Assembly (NCBI GenBank): GCA_028875725.1
Contig: JAPPCR010000006.1
Coordinates: 1,247,786-1,311,785, forward strand
DNA: 64,000 bases
Direction: 5' to 3'
From: Acidobacteriota bacterium
Lineage (GTDB): Bacteria; Acidobacteriota; Thermoanaerobaculia; Multivoradales; Multivoraceae
The position numbers were made by a program, and so were the translations under genes. The notes under the pieces were generated by a model. It made no database searches and was not told where the DNA came from. It was given only the letters and a program-made list of their open reading frames with translations. Of the stretch, positions 1-9,800 are shown piece after piece (within the stretch, counting starts at the first letter, position 1; the number at the start of each line of letters is the position of its first letter).

Positions 1-689
1 ACCACTCGATGGCGCTGGTCCACGCCCCGTTCGTGCCCACCCCGGACAGTGAGGACTGGGCCGCGGACCGTGGTGCCCAGGACCCGGCCTTCTTCGTCGA
101 CATGGTGGCCTACACGGACAAGCTGGTCGGCCGAATGCTCGACGGTCTGGAGGAACTGGGCGTTCTGGACAACACGCTGATCCTGCTGACCGCCGACAAC
201 GGCACCCCCAGGCAGATCACCAGTACTCTGCAGGACGGCACGGTGATCCCCGGCGGCAAGGGCGGGACGATCGACTACGGCATGCATGTCCCTTTCATCG
301 CCTCCTGGCCGGCCGGCTTCGAGGGAGGTCGCGTGTCGGACGCGATGATCGACTTGAGCGACTTCCTGCCCTCGATGGTGGAGGCGGCGGGAGCCACGCT
401 GCCGGGGGATCGGGTCATCGACGGCCGCAGCTTCATGCCTGTACTCCGCGGCGAAACGGACTCCGCCCGCGACTGGATCTTCACCGACTTCCGGCCGCGC
501 TTCCTGAACATCCCGGAAGTGACCTTCGTCCACGATCGCCGCTACAAGCTGTACGACGACGGCCGCTTCTTCGACTTCGAGAACGATGTGCGGGAACAGA
601 GCCCCCTGGACGTCGACGACCTGACGGAAGAGGCAGCCTCGGCCATGGCCAGACTGCGCGCCGCGATGGCGGAGGGCCTTGGCGGGTAG
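1..689 (+). CDS. Sulfatase, C-terminal part (5' end outside the window)
   Basis: The reading frame is open to the left edge, so the N-terminal catalytic half, with the formylglycine CxPxR motif, lies outside the window. The visible 226+ residues match the C-terminal half of alkaline-phosphatase-fold sulfatases. They include a TADNGTPRQ segment (metal-binding Asp-Asn), a GGKGGTIDYGMHVPFIASWP segment (the usual GGK...VP.I..WP block) and a DLSDFLPSMVEAAGA segment matching the family 'D.LPT....AG' block. Such enzymes hydrolyse sulfate esters of sugars or other organics, usually after export. The substrate cannot be read from this part. The next gene begins around the stop codon and is a decayed second sulfatase. 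Confidence 0.85.
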   Translation, partial: HSMALVHAPFVPTPDSEDWAADRGAQDPAFFVDMVAYTDKLVGRMLDGLEELGVLDNTLILLTADNGTPRQITSTLQDGTVIPGGKGGTIDYGMHVPFIASWPAGFEGGRVSDAMIDLSDFLPSMVEAAGATLPGDRVIDGRSFMPVLRGETDSARDWIFTDFRPRFLNIPEVTFVHDRRYKLYDDGRFFDFENDVREQSPLDVDDLTEEAASAMARLRAAMAEGLGG

Positions 690-1276
690 CCACAGCCGGC
701 GACGACCGGCTTTCCGGCGGCTCCGTGCGGGTCCGGCGGGCGCGGTGATCCTGCTGGCGGCCTGCGGGGGGCATCTCGGGCGGCCGCCGGGTGAAGCCAC
801 CGGTCGCCTACATCGACGTCCTGCCGACCCTGATGGGCATCGCCGGCCTGAACGACCACGGCGGCAAGGAGCTCGACGGCCGGGACGTCCGCGACGTGCT
901 CGCTGGCGCGGACGTGGAGGGACCGGCGCGCGAGCTGTACTCCTTCGTCGGCCAGAAGAACCCGGAGCGGGAGCAGGTGTCGGTGATGTCGGGCGGCTGG
1001 AAGCTCGTCGTCATCGGCCCGCCGCTCGACCGACCCGGATCGGCGGCGGCGTCCGAGCAGCTGCTGTACCGGATCGAGGAGGATCCCTTCGAAGAACGGA
1101 ACCTGGCTACGGACCGTCCGCACGTGGCCGAGCGTCTCCTCGAAAAGGCCCATGAGTTCCGCGCCCTGCAACCGCCGAACCCGGTGGGGTCCTTCGGCGT
1201 GGGTATGGAAGGGTTCGAGCCGCCGCCGAACTGGCGGTTCCCTGAAGCCGATACCACCGAATCAGGAGGATCCTGA
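679..1276 (+). pseudogene. Sulfatase remnant: lipoprotein leader joined out of frame to a sulfatase C-terminus
   Basis: From a TTG at 679 the frame encodes a lipoprotein-like signal (Arg-rich start, then GAVILLAACGG with a lipobox Cys) and then drifts into Arg-rich nonsense. In another frame, from about 767 and with a GTG at 791, the sequence becomes a clear sulfatase C-terminus of 161 residues (AYIDVLPTLMGIAG, then a LYRIEEDPFEERNLA block ahead of the C-terminal helices). The roughly 300-400 residues that should lie between, including the whole catalytic core, are missing. An internal deletion with a frame change explains this best. A short GTG-initiated protein from 791 to 1276 could still be made but could not be an active sulfatase. 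It ends two bases before the next gene. Confidence 0.7.
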
Positions 1277-1278
1277 CC

Positions 1279-2235
1279 ATGCGTTCGAGTTACTGTGCCC
1301 TCGTCGGCGTCGCCCTGCTACTTGGTGGCTGCGCTGGTCCCACCGCCGACCAGTCGTCCGCCCCGGCCGCGCCCGGCGACCCGGGCGCGCCGTTTCACGG
1401 CGCCTGGGAGTTGGCTTCGGTCGTTCGCTACTCGGGCGACGGCGAGGAGTTGTCGCGCAACGAGTCGTCGACCGGCTTCATCATGTACGACCCGGCGGGC
1501 ACGATGGGAGTGGTCATCCAGGGCGCCGATCGGGCGCCATATGCGGGTGACGAGGCGACACCCGAGGAGATCCTGGCGGCCTACCGGTCGTACACGTCCT
1601 ACTTCGGCGGCTTCACGGTGGACCCGGAGGCGGGCACCGTCACCCACCACCTGCGGGCGAGCATGAACCCGCGCGGCGCCGGCTCGGACTACCTCCGTCA
1701 CTACGAATTCGAGGAGGACAGCCTGACGCTGCAGCCACCTGCCGGCGCCGACGGCGGCGTCGTGCGGCTGACCTGGAGGCGGCAGTCCGACCTGGCCGAA
1801 CTCACGGACGAGCACCGCCGCTTCATCGGCTTCTGGGAGTTCGCGCGGCTGGACCGCACCGACGACTCGGGCACAGCGCTGCCGGTGCAGCGGACCTACG
1901 AGGACGGCTTCATCATCTACACGGCCTCCGGCCACATGGCGGTTCACCTGGTTCGTCCGGGCCGGGAACTCTCCGCCGCCGGCCGCCTGACGGCGGAGGA
2001 GGCCGCCGCCGCGATGAGCACCTACGTCAGCTACTTCGGGCCGTACACGATCCACGAGGAAGAGGGATTCGTCGTCCACCAGCGGCCCGGCTGCTGGTTC
2101 CCGGGCTGTATCGGATCGGACGCCCGGCGCGGCTACGAGTTCGGGGACGGCACCCTGACCCTCAAGCCGCCGTCGCGGGAAGTCGACGGTGGCTCGGTCC
2201 AGGACGCTTTGACGTGGGAGCGAATCAGTGACTAG
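1279..2235 (+). CDS. Lipoprotein with two lipocalin-like domains
   Basis: The 318-residue product starts with a lipoprotein signal (LLLGGCAG, Cys at about 18). Two repeated domains of about 130 residues follow. Each begins with a GAWEL/GFWEF motif, has a 'GFIMYD..G.M'/'GFIIYT.SGHM' strand, a Tyr-rich helix (YRSYTSYFGGF and STYVSYFGPY) and ends in LTWRR/LTWER. This pattern matches the lipocalin-like domain family of small-ligand barrels (Lipocalin_5 type). The start is set by AGGAGGATC at 1265-1273 just upstream of ATG 1279. The second domain carries an extra CWFPGC pair that may form a disulfide. The ligand is unknown. It may be cotranscribed with the sulfatase remnant. Confidence 0.7.
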   Translation: MRSSYCALVGVALLLGGCAGPTADQSSAPAAPGDPGAPFHGAWELASVVRYSGDGEELSRNESSTGFIMYDPAGTMGVVIQGADRAPYAGDEATPEEILAAYRSYTSYFGGFTVDPEAGTVTHHLRASMNPRGAGSDYLRHYEFEEDSLTLQPPAGADGGVVRLTWRRQSDLAELTDEHRRFIGFWEFARLDRTDDSGTALPVQRTYEDGFIIYTASGHMAVHLVRPGRELSAAGRLTAEEAAAAMSTYVSYFGPYTIHEEEGFVVHQRPGCWFPGCIGSDARRGYEFGDGTLTLKPPSREVDGGSVQDALTWERISD

Positions 2236-3335
2236 GCGGTCTTCGCGATCTTCCGTCGCAGCCAGTCGATCAGCACCCGGTTCGTCTCGTCCGGTTTCTC
2301 CTGCTGCGTCCAGTGACCGCAGTCGGCGACGGTGTACTTCTCGAAGTCGTCGATGAAGTCCTCCATGCCGTCGGCGGAGGAGGGCCGGAGGATGACGTCG
2401 TTCTCGGCGCCGATGTAGAGGCACGGCACCTCGATCTCCCACTTCGCGTTCTCGATTCCCGGGAACGGTCGACCTGCCATGCGGTACCAGTTGAGCCCGC
2501 CGGTGAAGCCGGTGGCTTCGAAGGTCTCCGTGAAGTAGTCCAGGGCCTCCTCGGACAGGAACACCTCGCCGGGGTAGTCCTCGCGGTCCAGCATCCGTAG
2601 CAGGTCCATCTGCCGTTCCGGCGAGTCCTCCGGCATCGCCTTGAACGCCTCGACGTCCCAGATGTAGCCCCGGCGCAGCATCATCTGGAAGGTCTTGCGT
2701 ACGTCGGCGGACAGCACCTTCTCGGCCCGGCCGGGCTCCTGGAACTGGACCGTGTAGTAGTTCTCGGACCGGACGATCAGCGACTCCTCGGTCGGCTGCC
2801 GGCGCGGCATGCCGGGAGGCCGTCCGCCTGGCGTGTTGACGCCGACGATGCCGAGGCAGCGGTCCGGGTGCAGCCGCGCCATCATCCACACGACTCCGCC
2901 GCCCCAGTCGTGGCCGACAAACACGGCCTTGTCGATCTCGAGCGCATCGAGCATTCCCGCCATGTCGTCGCAGAGGTGCCGCAGGCTGTACTTCGCCACA
3001 TCGTCCGGCCGGTCGGTCAGGCCGTATCCGCGCTGATCGGGCGCAATGGCGCGGAATCCGGCGTCGGCGAGCGCCGGGAGCTGGAACCGCCAGGAGAAGG
3101 CGAGTTCCGGGAAGCCGTGGCAGAGGACGACGGGGATGCCTGTTCCCTGCTCGTAGACCGCCATGCGGATGCCGTTCGTCTGCATGAACCGGGGCGCCGG
3201 CATGCCGGGGGCCGGCCGGACCTCGGCGCCGCGTGCGAGTCCGGGCAGCGCCAGAGCGCCGGCCAGGGCGCCCGTGGTCTGCAGAAAGCTACGACGGGTC
3301 AGGGCGGCGGGGATCGAGGCGTGAGAGGGGATCAT
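2232..3335 (-). CDS. Tat-exported alpha/beta hydrolase, epoxide-hydrolase type
   Basis: The 367-residue protein has a twin-arginine signal (LTRRSFLQTTGALAGALALPG, RR at 14-15), so it is probably exported folded. The fold is shown by the oxyanion HGFP motif at 73-76, the nucleophile elbow GHDWGG with Asp143, and a C-terminal catalytic His in DCGHWTQQEKP. An Asp rather than Ser nucleophile, followed by Trp, is typical of epoxide hydrolases and haloalkane dehalogenases; the former is more likely here. The start at 3335 is chosen because a GGAGGT Shine-Dalgarno lies about five bases upstream; the frame is open further upstream but lacks one. The 3' end overlaps the stop of the convergent lipocalin-like gene by four bases. 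Substrate unknown. Confidence 0.85.
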   Translation of the reverse strand: MIPSHASIPAALTRRSFLQTTGALAGALALPGLARGAEVRPAPGMPAPRFMQTNGIRMAVYEQGTGIPVVLCHGFPELAFSWRFQLPALADAGFRAIAPDQRGYGLTDRPDDVAKYSLRHLCDDMAGMLDALEIDKAVFVGHDWGGGVVWMMARLHPDRCLGIVGVNTPGGRPPGMPRRQPTEESLIVRSENYYTVQFQEPGRAEKVLSADVRKTFQMMLRRGYIWDVEAFKAMPEDSPERQMDLLRMLDREDYPGEVFLSEEALDYFTETFEATGFTGGLNWYRMAGRPFPGIENAKWEIEVPCLYIGAENDVILRPSSADGMEDFIDDFEKYTVADCGHWTQQEKPDETNRVLIDWLRRKIAKTA

Positions 3336-3417
3336 CGGGACCTCCGGAATCGGGGACGGGGTGATGTGCGTTACGTGGAATGGCCGGAGTATCTCAGGCC
3401 ACTCCGAGAGAAAGGCG

Positions 3418-3423
3418 TACAAT
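3418..3423 (+). promoter_or_regulatory. Candidate -10 element (TACAAT) of the efflux operon
   Basis: TACAAT lies seven bases before ATG 3431. If used, transcription would start almost at the initiation codon, giving a leaderless or near-leaderless message. No convincing -35 box is visible. Confidence 0.35.
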
Positions 3424-3430
3424 AGTCGCG

Positions 3431-3796
3431 ATGCGCATCGCGTTTCGGTTTGCGGGTTCGTTCCTGGCGCTTGCCGTCCTGGCGGCGCCGGTGGCCGGAA
3501 TGTGCGCCTCGCTCGGCGCGTCCGAGGACCCCTGCGCCATGCAGACGGTCCATGAGGCGGCGTCCTGCGAGCACACCGAGATGGTGATGACGGGGTGCTG
3601 CGCCGCGGAGTCCGTCGATCCCGCTACGGCCGGGATTCTCCCCGGCTCCGCCGGCGACATCGACCCGCCCGCCCTGGCCGGGACCGGGCCGGACGCGCCC
3701 GAGAGCTATGGCCTCGAGGCCGCGGTACTCGCCTGCGACGGAGACCCGCCGCCCGCTGTTCCGCGCTACAGGCTGTACTCGGCCCTGTTGCTCTGA
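3431..3796 (+). CDS. Small exported Cys-rich protein leading the copper efflux operon
   Basis: The 121-residue protein starts with a signal peptide (RIAFRFAGSFLALAVLAAPVAG). A Cys/His/Met-rich stretch follows: MCASLGASEDPCAMQ, then ASCEHTEMVMTGCC. The C-terminal half is Pro-rich and ends in a hydrophobic YRLYSALLL. Small proteins of this type often stand first in heavy-metal efflux operons, where metal binding or sensing in the periplasm is suspected but not established. The soft-ligand residues fit copper or silver. The nearest purine-rich tract is weak, and a TACAAT sequence lies seven bases upstream of ATG. The outer membrane component starts 78 bases after the stop. Confidence 0.6.
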   Translation: MRIAFRFAGSFLALAVLAAPVAGMCASLGASEDPCAMQTVHEAASCEHTEMVMTGCCAAESVDPATAGILPGSAGDIDPPALAGTGPDAPESYGLEAAVLACDGDPPPAVPRYRLYSALLL

Positions 3797-3874
3797 TCCT
3801 TCGCTGAAGCGAGTCGGAGCGGTCGCCCCCGAAAGCGGGCGGCCGCGGAGAACACGTTTCCGCGGAGGAGTCAG

Positions 3875-5314
3875 ATGCATCACTCGCTCAAGCGTCATTG
3901 CGGCGGCAACACCCGTAAGCACAAACGCGGGTTTGATCGACATACGCCTTGCCTGCTCGCCGCCGTCCTGCTGGCGGTCGCCTGGGCAGGAACATCGATG
4001 GCCGAGACAGGCCAACCGGACGGGCTGAGCGTCCTTCCGGATCGGGCGCCGGCTGACAGGGTCGCCCGGGGAATCGCCGACGAGGCGCTCCGCGCCCTCG
4101 TCGAGGAGGCGCTGGAGCGGAATCCGGATCTCAGGGCCGGCTTCGCCAAGGCGCGGGCGGCGGCGCAGAAGGCGCCGCAAGTGGCATCCCTGCCGGATCC
4201 GACGGCGGAGGCGACTGCCTTTCTGGCCCCGCCGGAAACGCGGGTCGGGGCGCAGCGGCTCATGCTGGGTTACAGCCAGCCGCTGCCGTGGCTTGCCAAG
4301 CTCGACCTGCGGGAAGAAGCGGCGGTTCACGGAGCGGCCGCCCTGGAGCACGGCGTGCAGGCCGAACGGCTGCGGCTGGTCACGGAGGTCAGGCGGCTTT
4401 ACCACGAGTTGGCCTTCCTCGACCGTTCGAGAGAAACGGCCGAGACCTTCCTGGAGCATCTCATCCAGCACGAAGAGGTCGCCCAGGCCCGGTACGCGAC
4501 CGGCGTGGGATCGACTCAGGCCGTGCTCAAGCTGCAGGCTGAGATCACCCGCGCCGAGCGGGCGCTGGTCGACCTGGACCTAGGCGAGGTCTCGCTGCGC
4601 GCGCGGCTCAATTCGCTGAGGGACCGGCCGGCCGCCACGCCAGTCGACAGAGGTTCGCTCCCGGCTGCGATCGAGGAAGCCGCGCTGGAGGCTGGGAACC
4701 TCGCGGCTCTGGCGCGATCGTCGCGGCCGGAGCTGCGCGCGGCGGAAGCCGGACTTTCCCGGACCGAAGCCCTGGAGGGCCTGGCCCGGATGGCCGACAA
4801 GCCCGACTTCAACGTTGGCGTGACGTACACGCTGGTGACCCCGCGCGACGACGAGGCCGCCCGTCTCCTGGCCCCGGCCGGCAACGGGAACGACGTGTTC
4901 GGCCTACGCGGCGGCATCACGCTGCCTCTGCGCCGGCGCAGCCGCGCGGCGGCCGTACAGGAGGCGCTCGACCTGCGCTCCCATGCGGTCGATGAGCGTC
5001 GCGCCGCGGAACTGGTCGTCGAGTCGGAGGTGGGCGACCTCACCCAGCGGTTGCCGCTGGCCTGGAGGCGACTCCGGCTGTTGGAGGACCTGCTGGTCGT
5101 GCAGGCGGAGGAATCGCTGGAGTCGGCCGAGGCGGGGTACATCGCGGGCTCACTCAACACGCTCGACCTGTTCGACGCTGAGCACGTCCTGTTCGAGGCG
5201 CAGACGGCTGCGGATCGGGCGAGGGCGGACTACCTGATCGGTCTCGCGGAACTGGAAGGGGCGGTCGGCAGACCGTTGGCGGTGGCAGCGGAGAGGGGAG
5301 GTGCGCAGCAATGA
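3875..5314 (+). CDS. cusC: Outer membrane efflux protein, TolC/CusC-like
   Basis: The 479-residue protein has a signal peptide (LLAAVLLAVAWAGTSMAE) and two long helical repeats typical of TolC-family outer membrane channels (ALVEEALERNPDLRAGFAKAR, VTEVRRLYHELAFLDRSRETAE, then ARSSRPELRAAEAG and a closing ARADYLIGLAELEGAVG). It should form the outer membrane duct of a tripartite RND pump. GGAGGAG at 3864-3870 precedes ATG 3875. The stop overlaps the next start (ATGA at 5311-5314), indicating translational coupling with the adaptor. The link to copper or silver rests on the adaptor and pump genes downstream. The CusC symbol is by analogy. Confidence 0.85.
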   Translation: MHHSLKRHCGGNTRKHKRGFDRHTPCLLAAVLLAVAWAGTSMAETGQPDGLSVLPDRAPADRVARGIADEALRALVEEALERNPDLRAGFAKARAAAQKAPQVASLPDPTAEATAFLAPPETRVGAQRLMLGYSQPLPWLAKLDLREEAAVHGAAALEHGVQAERLRLVTEVRRLYHELAFLDRSRETAETFLEHLIQHEEVAQARYATGVGSTQAVLKLQAEITRAERALVDLDLGEVSLRARLNSLRDRPAATPVDRGSLPAAIEEAALEAGNLAALARSSRPELRAAEAGLSRTEALEGLARMADKPDFNVGVTYTLVTPRDDEAARLLAPAGNGNDVFGLRGGITLPLRRRSRAAAVQEALDLRSHAVDERRAAELVVESEVGDLTQRLPLAWRRLRLLEDLLVVQAEESLESAEAGYIAGSLNTLDLFDAEHVLFEAQTAADRARADYLIGLAELEGAVGRPLAVAAERGGAQQ

Positions 5315-6831
5315 CGGACAACACGAACGGATTCGGCGGGCCGCTTGGGACCTGGTTGCGCGGTGTGGCCTGGGTGGTCGGGAGCTTCGCCGTCTTTTTC
5401 CTCCTGTTCTTCGATCCCCTGGGTCTGCATCCGGTCGATTCCTGGCTGCAACGCACCGTCGGCTACCACGCGGGACCGATGACGGCTGCCGCTGGGGACG
5501 GTGAGGCTGACGCCGTGGCTGGCGAACGGGAAGTTCTCTTCTACCGGAATCCAATGGACCCGACGATCACGTCGCCCGTGCCGGCGAAGGACGAGATGGG
5601 AATGGACTACGTGCCGGTCTACGCGGACGAGGCGGCGCGGGTGGTCGGCGCCGGCTCAACGGTCGCGATCGATCCGGCCGTGGTCCAGAACATGAACGTC
5701 CGCACGGAAACGGCTACCCGGCGCGACCTGCGCCACGAGATCCGGACGGTCGGCTACCTGGAGTACGACCAGGAACGGATGGTCACCGTGACGACGAAGT
5801 ACGACGGCTGGGTGGAGAAGGTTCACGTGAACTACGTGGGCGAGCCGGTGGCCGAGGGCGCGGGCCTGTTCGAGGTCTACTCTCCTGAACTGGTCCAGAC
5901 GGAGCAGGAACTCCTCTCGGCGATCCGCTACGCGGCCCGGTTCAAGGACGCGCCGGACGACGCCCGGCTGCGAGCCGAGGCCCTGGTCGACGCGGCACGG
6001 GCCCGGCTCGCGTTCTGGGACATCTCTCCGGAGCAGATCGCGCGTCTCGAGGAAACGGGCGAGATCTTCCGCACGCTGACGGTTACGGCGCCGGCCGGCG
6101 GCCTGGTCATGAAGCGGATGCCGGGTCTGGAGGGAATGGCGGTGACGCCCGGAATGGAGGCGTACCACATCGCCGACATCACCTCGCTGTGGCTTTCGGC
6201 CGAGGTGTTCGAGGACCAGGTGGTCTGGATCCGGCCCGGCGCAGAAGCGGAGGTGACGTTCAGCTACTTCCCGGGCGAGACGATCCGGGGCACGGTCGAG
6301 TTCATCGAGCCGGAACTCTCGGAGCGCACCCGCACGCTGACGGTGAAGATCGCGGTGCCGAATCCGGACGGCCGGCTGCGCAAGGGAATGTTCGCCACGG
6401 TCGTCTTCGATCCGGTCCTCGTTCCGGGAGCCTTGACCATTCCGACCGAGTCCGTGCTGCGGACGGGGCGGCGGAGCGTGGTCATCGTGGCCCAGGGCGG
6501 CGGCCGCTTCGAACCCCGCGAAGTGGAGCTGGGCCAGACGTCCGGCGGTCTGGCCGAGGTCCGCTCGGGCCTCGCTGCGGGGGAGGACGTCGTCACGTCG
6601 TCGCAGTTCCTGCTCGACTCCGAGTCAAGGCTGCGGGCGGCGGTCCAGCAGATGCTGGACGCGGCCTCGGCGCCGGAGGGCGCGGCCCAGGGGCACGAAG
6701 GCCACGACATGGGCCACGAGGGCCACGACATGGACGAGATGGATCACGACATGGACCACGGGGATCATGCGGCGGCCGAGCCGGAGGAAGCGGCCGATCC
6801 GCACGAAGCCCACGGCAACCACGGACGATGA
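5311..6831 (+). CDS. cusB: RND periplasmic adaptor, CusB-like, with heavy-metal-binding domain and His/Met tail
   Basis: The 506-residue adaptor has an N-terminal membrane anchor at about residues 17-35. A heavy-metal-binding domain follows at about 78-104 (YRNPMDPTITSPVPAKDEMG, ending GMDYVPVY), with the Met and Cys-free pattern typical of CusB proteins. Next come barrel-sandwich and beta-barrel domains (VVQNMNVRTETA..., GWVEKVHVNYVGEPV..., MKRMPGLEGMAVTPGMEAYHI). The C-terminal 45 residues are unusually rich in His, Met and Asp (repeated HEGHDM and MDHDM units), a likely extra copper-binding tail. Its start codon overlaps the preceding stop by four bases, and the pump gene begins five bases after its stop. 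Role: delivers periplasmic Cu(I)/Ag(I) to the pump. Confidence 0.9.
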   Translation: MTDNTNGFGGPLGTWLRGVAWVVGSFAVFFLLFFDPLGLHPVDSWLQRTVGYHAGPMTAAAGDGEADAVAGEREVLFYRNPMDPTITSPVPAKDEMGMDYVPVYADEAARVVGAGSTVAIDPAVVQNMNVRTETATRRDLRHEIRTVGYLEYDQERMVTVTTKYDGWVEKVHVNYVGEPVAEGAGLFEVYSPELVQTEQELLSAIRYAARFKDAPDDARLRAEALVDAARARLAFWDISPEQIARLEETGEIFRTLTVTAPAGGLVMKRMPGLEGMAVTPGMEAYHIADITSLWLSAEVFEDQVVWIRPGAEAEVTFSYFPGETIRGTVEFIEPELSERTRTLTVKIAVPNPDGRLRKGMFATVVFDPVLVPGALTIPTESVLRTGRRSVVIVAQGGGRFEPREVELGQTSGGLAEVRSGLAAGEDVVTSSQFLLDSESRLRAAVQQMLDAASAPEGAAQGHEGHDMGHEGHDMDEMDHDMDHGDHAAAEPEEAADPHEAHGNHGR

Positions 6832-6835
6832 TCCG

Positions 6836-9800
6836 ATGCTGAACCGGATCATCGAATGGTCGCTCCGCAACCAGTTGCTGGTTGCCGGGGGACTGGTCGT
6901 GGCGGTGGCGGCCGGTGTCTGGTCGGTGCGGACGACCCGCATCGACGCGATACCGGACCTCTCGGACGTGCAGGTCATCCTGTTCACCGAGTTCTCGGGG
7001 CAGGCGCCGCAGGTGGTCGAAGACCAGGTGACCTACCCGATCACCTCGACGATGCTCTCGGTGCCCTACGCCAAGGTGGTCCGCGGTTACTCCTTCTTCG
7101 GCTTCTCCTTCGTCTACGTCATCTTCGAGGACGGCACGGATCTCTACTGGGCGCGTTCCCGGGTGCTCGAATCCGTGGCGGGGCTCGAAGGAAGGCTGCC
7201 CCCGGGCGTCTCGCCGCAGCTCGGACCGGACGCCACCGGCGTCGGCTGGGCCTTCATGTACGTGCTGAACTCGGATTCGCGGTCCCTGGCGGAGCTTCGC
7301 TCGCTCCAGGACTGGTACCTGAAGTACGGCCTGCTGACGGTCGAGGGGGTCTCGGAGGTCGCCTCGATCGGCGGCTTCGTGCGCCAGTACCAGGTCGAGG
7401 TGGACCCGGTCCGGCTGCGGGCCTACGGCCTTTCGCTGCCCGTCGTCCGGCAGGCGATCGGGCAGTCGAACGCCGACGTGGGCGGCCGGCTGATCGAGAT
7501 GGCGGAGCGGGAGTACATGGTCCGCGGGCGAGGCTACGTCCAGGAGTTGCGGGACCTTGAGACGATCGTCCTCGCATCCGGTCCGGGAGGGGTACCGGTA
7601 CTGCTTCGGGACGTCGCGAATGTGACGATCGGGCCGGAGATTCGCCGGGGTTTGGCCGACTGGAATGGCGAGGGCGAGACGGTCGGCGGCATCGTCGTCG
7701 TCCGCTCGGGTGCCGATACCCGGACCACGATCGAGCGCGTGAAGGAACGCCTGGACGAACTCGCCGGCGGCATGCCGGACGACGTGGAGATCTCGGTCGC
7801 CTACGACCGCAGCGGCCTGATCGAGCGGTCCATCGCGACGCTGACGGACACGCTGATCGTGGAGACCATCGTCGTGGCCGTCGTGTGTCTGCTCTTCCTG
7901 TTCCACTTCCGATCGGCGCTGGTGGCGATCCTGCCGATTCCCATCTCCGTGCTGCTGGCCTTCGTCGTCATGAGAGCCCAGGGACTCGGTATGAACATCA
8001 TGTCGCTGGGCGGCATAGCGATCTCGATCGGCGTGCTGGTCGACGCTTCCATCGTCATGGTCGAGAACGTGCATCGTCACATCGAGGAGGACGTCGAGGC
8101 GGGAGGCAAGCGGTCCCGCTTCGACCTCGTGCTGCGCGCGGCCCAGGAGGTCGGGCCGACCCTGTTCTTCTCGTTGCTGGTCGTCACCGTGTCCTTCCTG
8201 CCCGTGTTCACGCTCGAGGCCCAGGAAGGCCGGCTGTTCAAGCCGCTCGCCCTGACCAAGACCTACTCGATGGCGATGGCCTCGGTGGTCGCGGTGACCG
8301 TGGTGCCGGTGCTCATGTTCTGGCTCGTGCGCGGACGGATCGTCCGGGCTCGTCACATGGGCCGCTTCGAGCGAGTCGCCGATCTCCCTATCCACGTCTT
8401 GTTGCCCCGGCTCCTTCGCTTCGTCTATCGGCCGCTGGTGGCGGGAGCCGTGCGGCGGCGGTGGCTGGTCATCGTCCTGATGGTTGGGGCGCTGGCCTCG
8501 AGCCTCCTACCGCTCAAGCGGATCGGCTCCGAGTTCATGCCGCCGCTGTGGGAGGGCGATCTGCTCTACATGCCGACGACCCTGCCCGGCGTGTCGATCA
8601 CGAAGGCCAGGGAGATTGTCCAGCAGACGGACCGGATCATCCGCAGCTTCCCGGAGGTGGAGACCGTGTTCGGCAAGGTGGGCCGGGCGGAAACCGCGAC
8701 CGATCCGGCGCCGCTCTCGATGCTGGAGACGACGATCGTGCTGAAGGACCAGGAGGAGTGGCGTCCCGGCCTGACTCCGGACGAACTGATTGCCGAACTC
8801 GACCGGGCGCTCCAGTTCCCGGGCGTGACGAACTCCTGGACGATGCCGATCAAGACCCGGATCGACATGCTGTCCACAGGGATCAAGACGCCGGTGGGAA
8901 TCAAGCTCGGCGGCCCGGATCTTCAGACGCTGGAACAACTCGCGGAGCAGGTGGAGGCGGTCGTGAAGCCGCTCCCGGGCACGCTGACGGCCTACGCTGA
9001 ACGGGTGATGGGCGGCGCCTACCTCGACTTCGACATCGACCGGGAGGCGGCCGCGCGCTTCGGCCTGCGGATCGCCGACATCCAGGACACGATCCAGTCG
9101 GCGGTCGGGGGTATGAACGTCTCCTGGACCGTCGAGGGCCTGGAGCGCTACCCGATCAACCTGCGCTACCCGCGGGAACTGCGGGACGATCCGGAGGCCC
9201 TGGAGCAGATCCTCGTGACCGCGCCGGGCGGCGTCCAGGTGCCCCTGGGCCAGGTGGCGGCCATCGAGTTCCGGGACGGACCACCGGGAATCAAGTCGGA
9301 GGGCGCCAGGCCGAACGCCTGGGTGTACGTCGACCTGGAAAGCAGCGACATCGGCGGCTGGATCCGCCGCGCCCGCGAGGAGGTCGCGGACAAGGTGGCC
9401 CTTCCTCCGGGCTACACGCTCCTCTGGTCTGGGCAGTACGAGTACATGGAGCGGGCTCGCGACCGGTTCCTGCTCATCGTGCCGCTCACCTTCGTGTTGA
9501 CCTTCGCGCTGCTGTATCTGAGCACCCGCTCGGTGATCAAGACCGCGTTCATCGTTTCGGCGGTGCCGTTCTCGCTGGTCGGCTCGGTCTGGCTAGTCGA
9601 TCAGCTCAACTACAACTGGTCGGTCGCCGTGTGGGTCGGCATGATCGCCTTGGCGGGACTGGCGGCGGAGACGGGAGCCGTGATGCTGCTCTATCTCGAC
9701 CTGGTCTATGGCGAACGAAGGGGCGCAGGCACGATGAACACGTTGCGTGATCTTCGGGAAGCCGTGACCGAGGCGGCCGTTCGGCGGGTGCGTCCGATCA

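Noticed and set aside
1318..2889. A 523-codon minus-strand open frame across the lipocalin-like and hydrolase genes
   Set aside because: It spans two convincing genes in other frames and has no recognisable domain.
6593..8395. A 600-codon open frame on the minus strand opposite cusB/cusA
   Set aside because: High-GC antisense shadow: low-complexity Arg/His/Asp-rich translation with no domain, exactly opposite a well-conserved pump.
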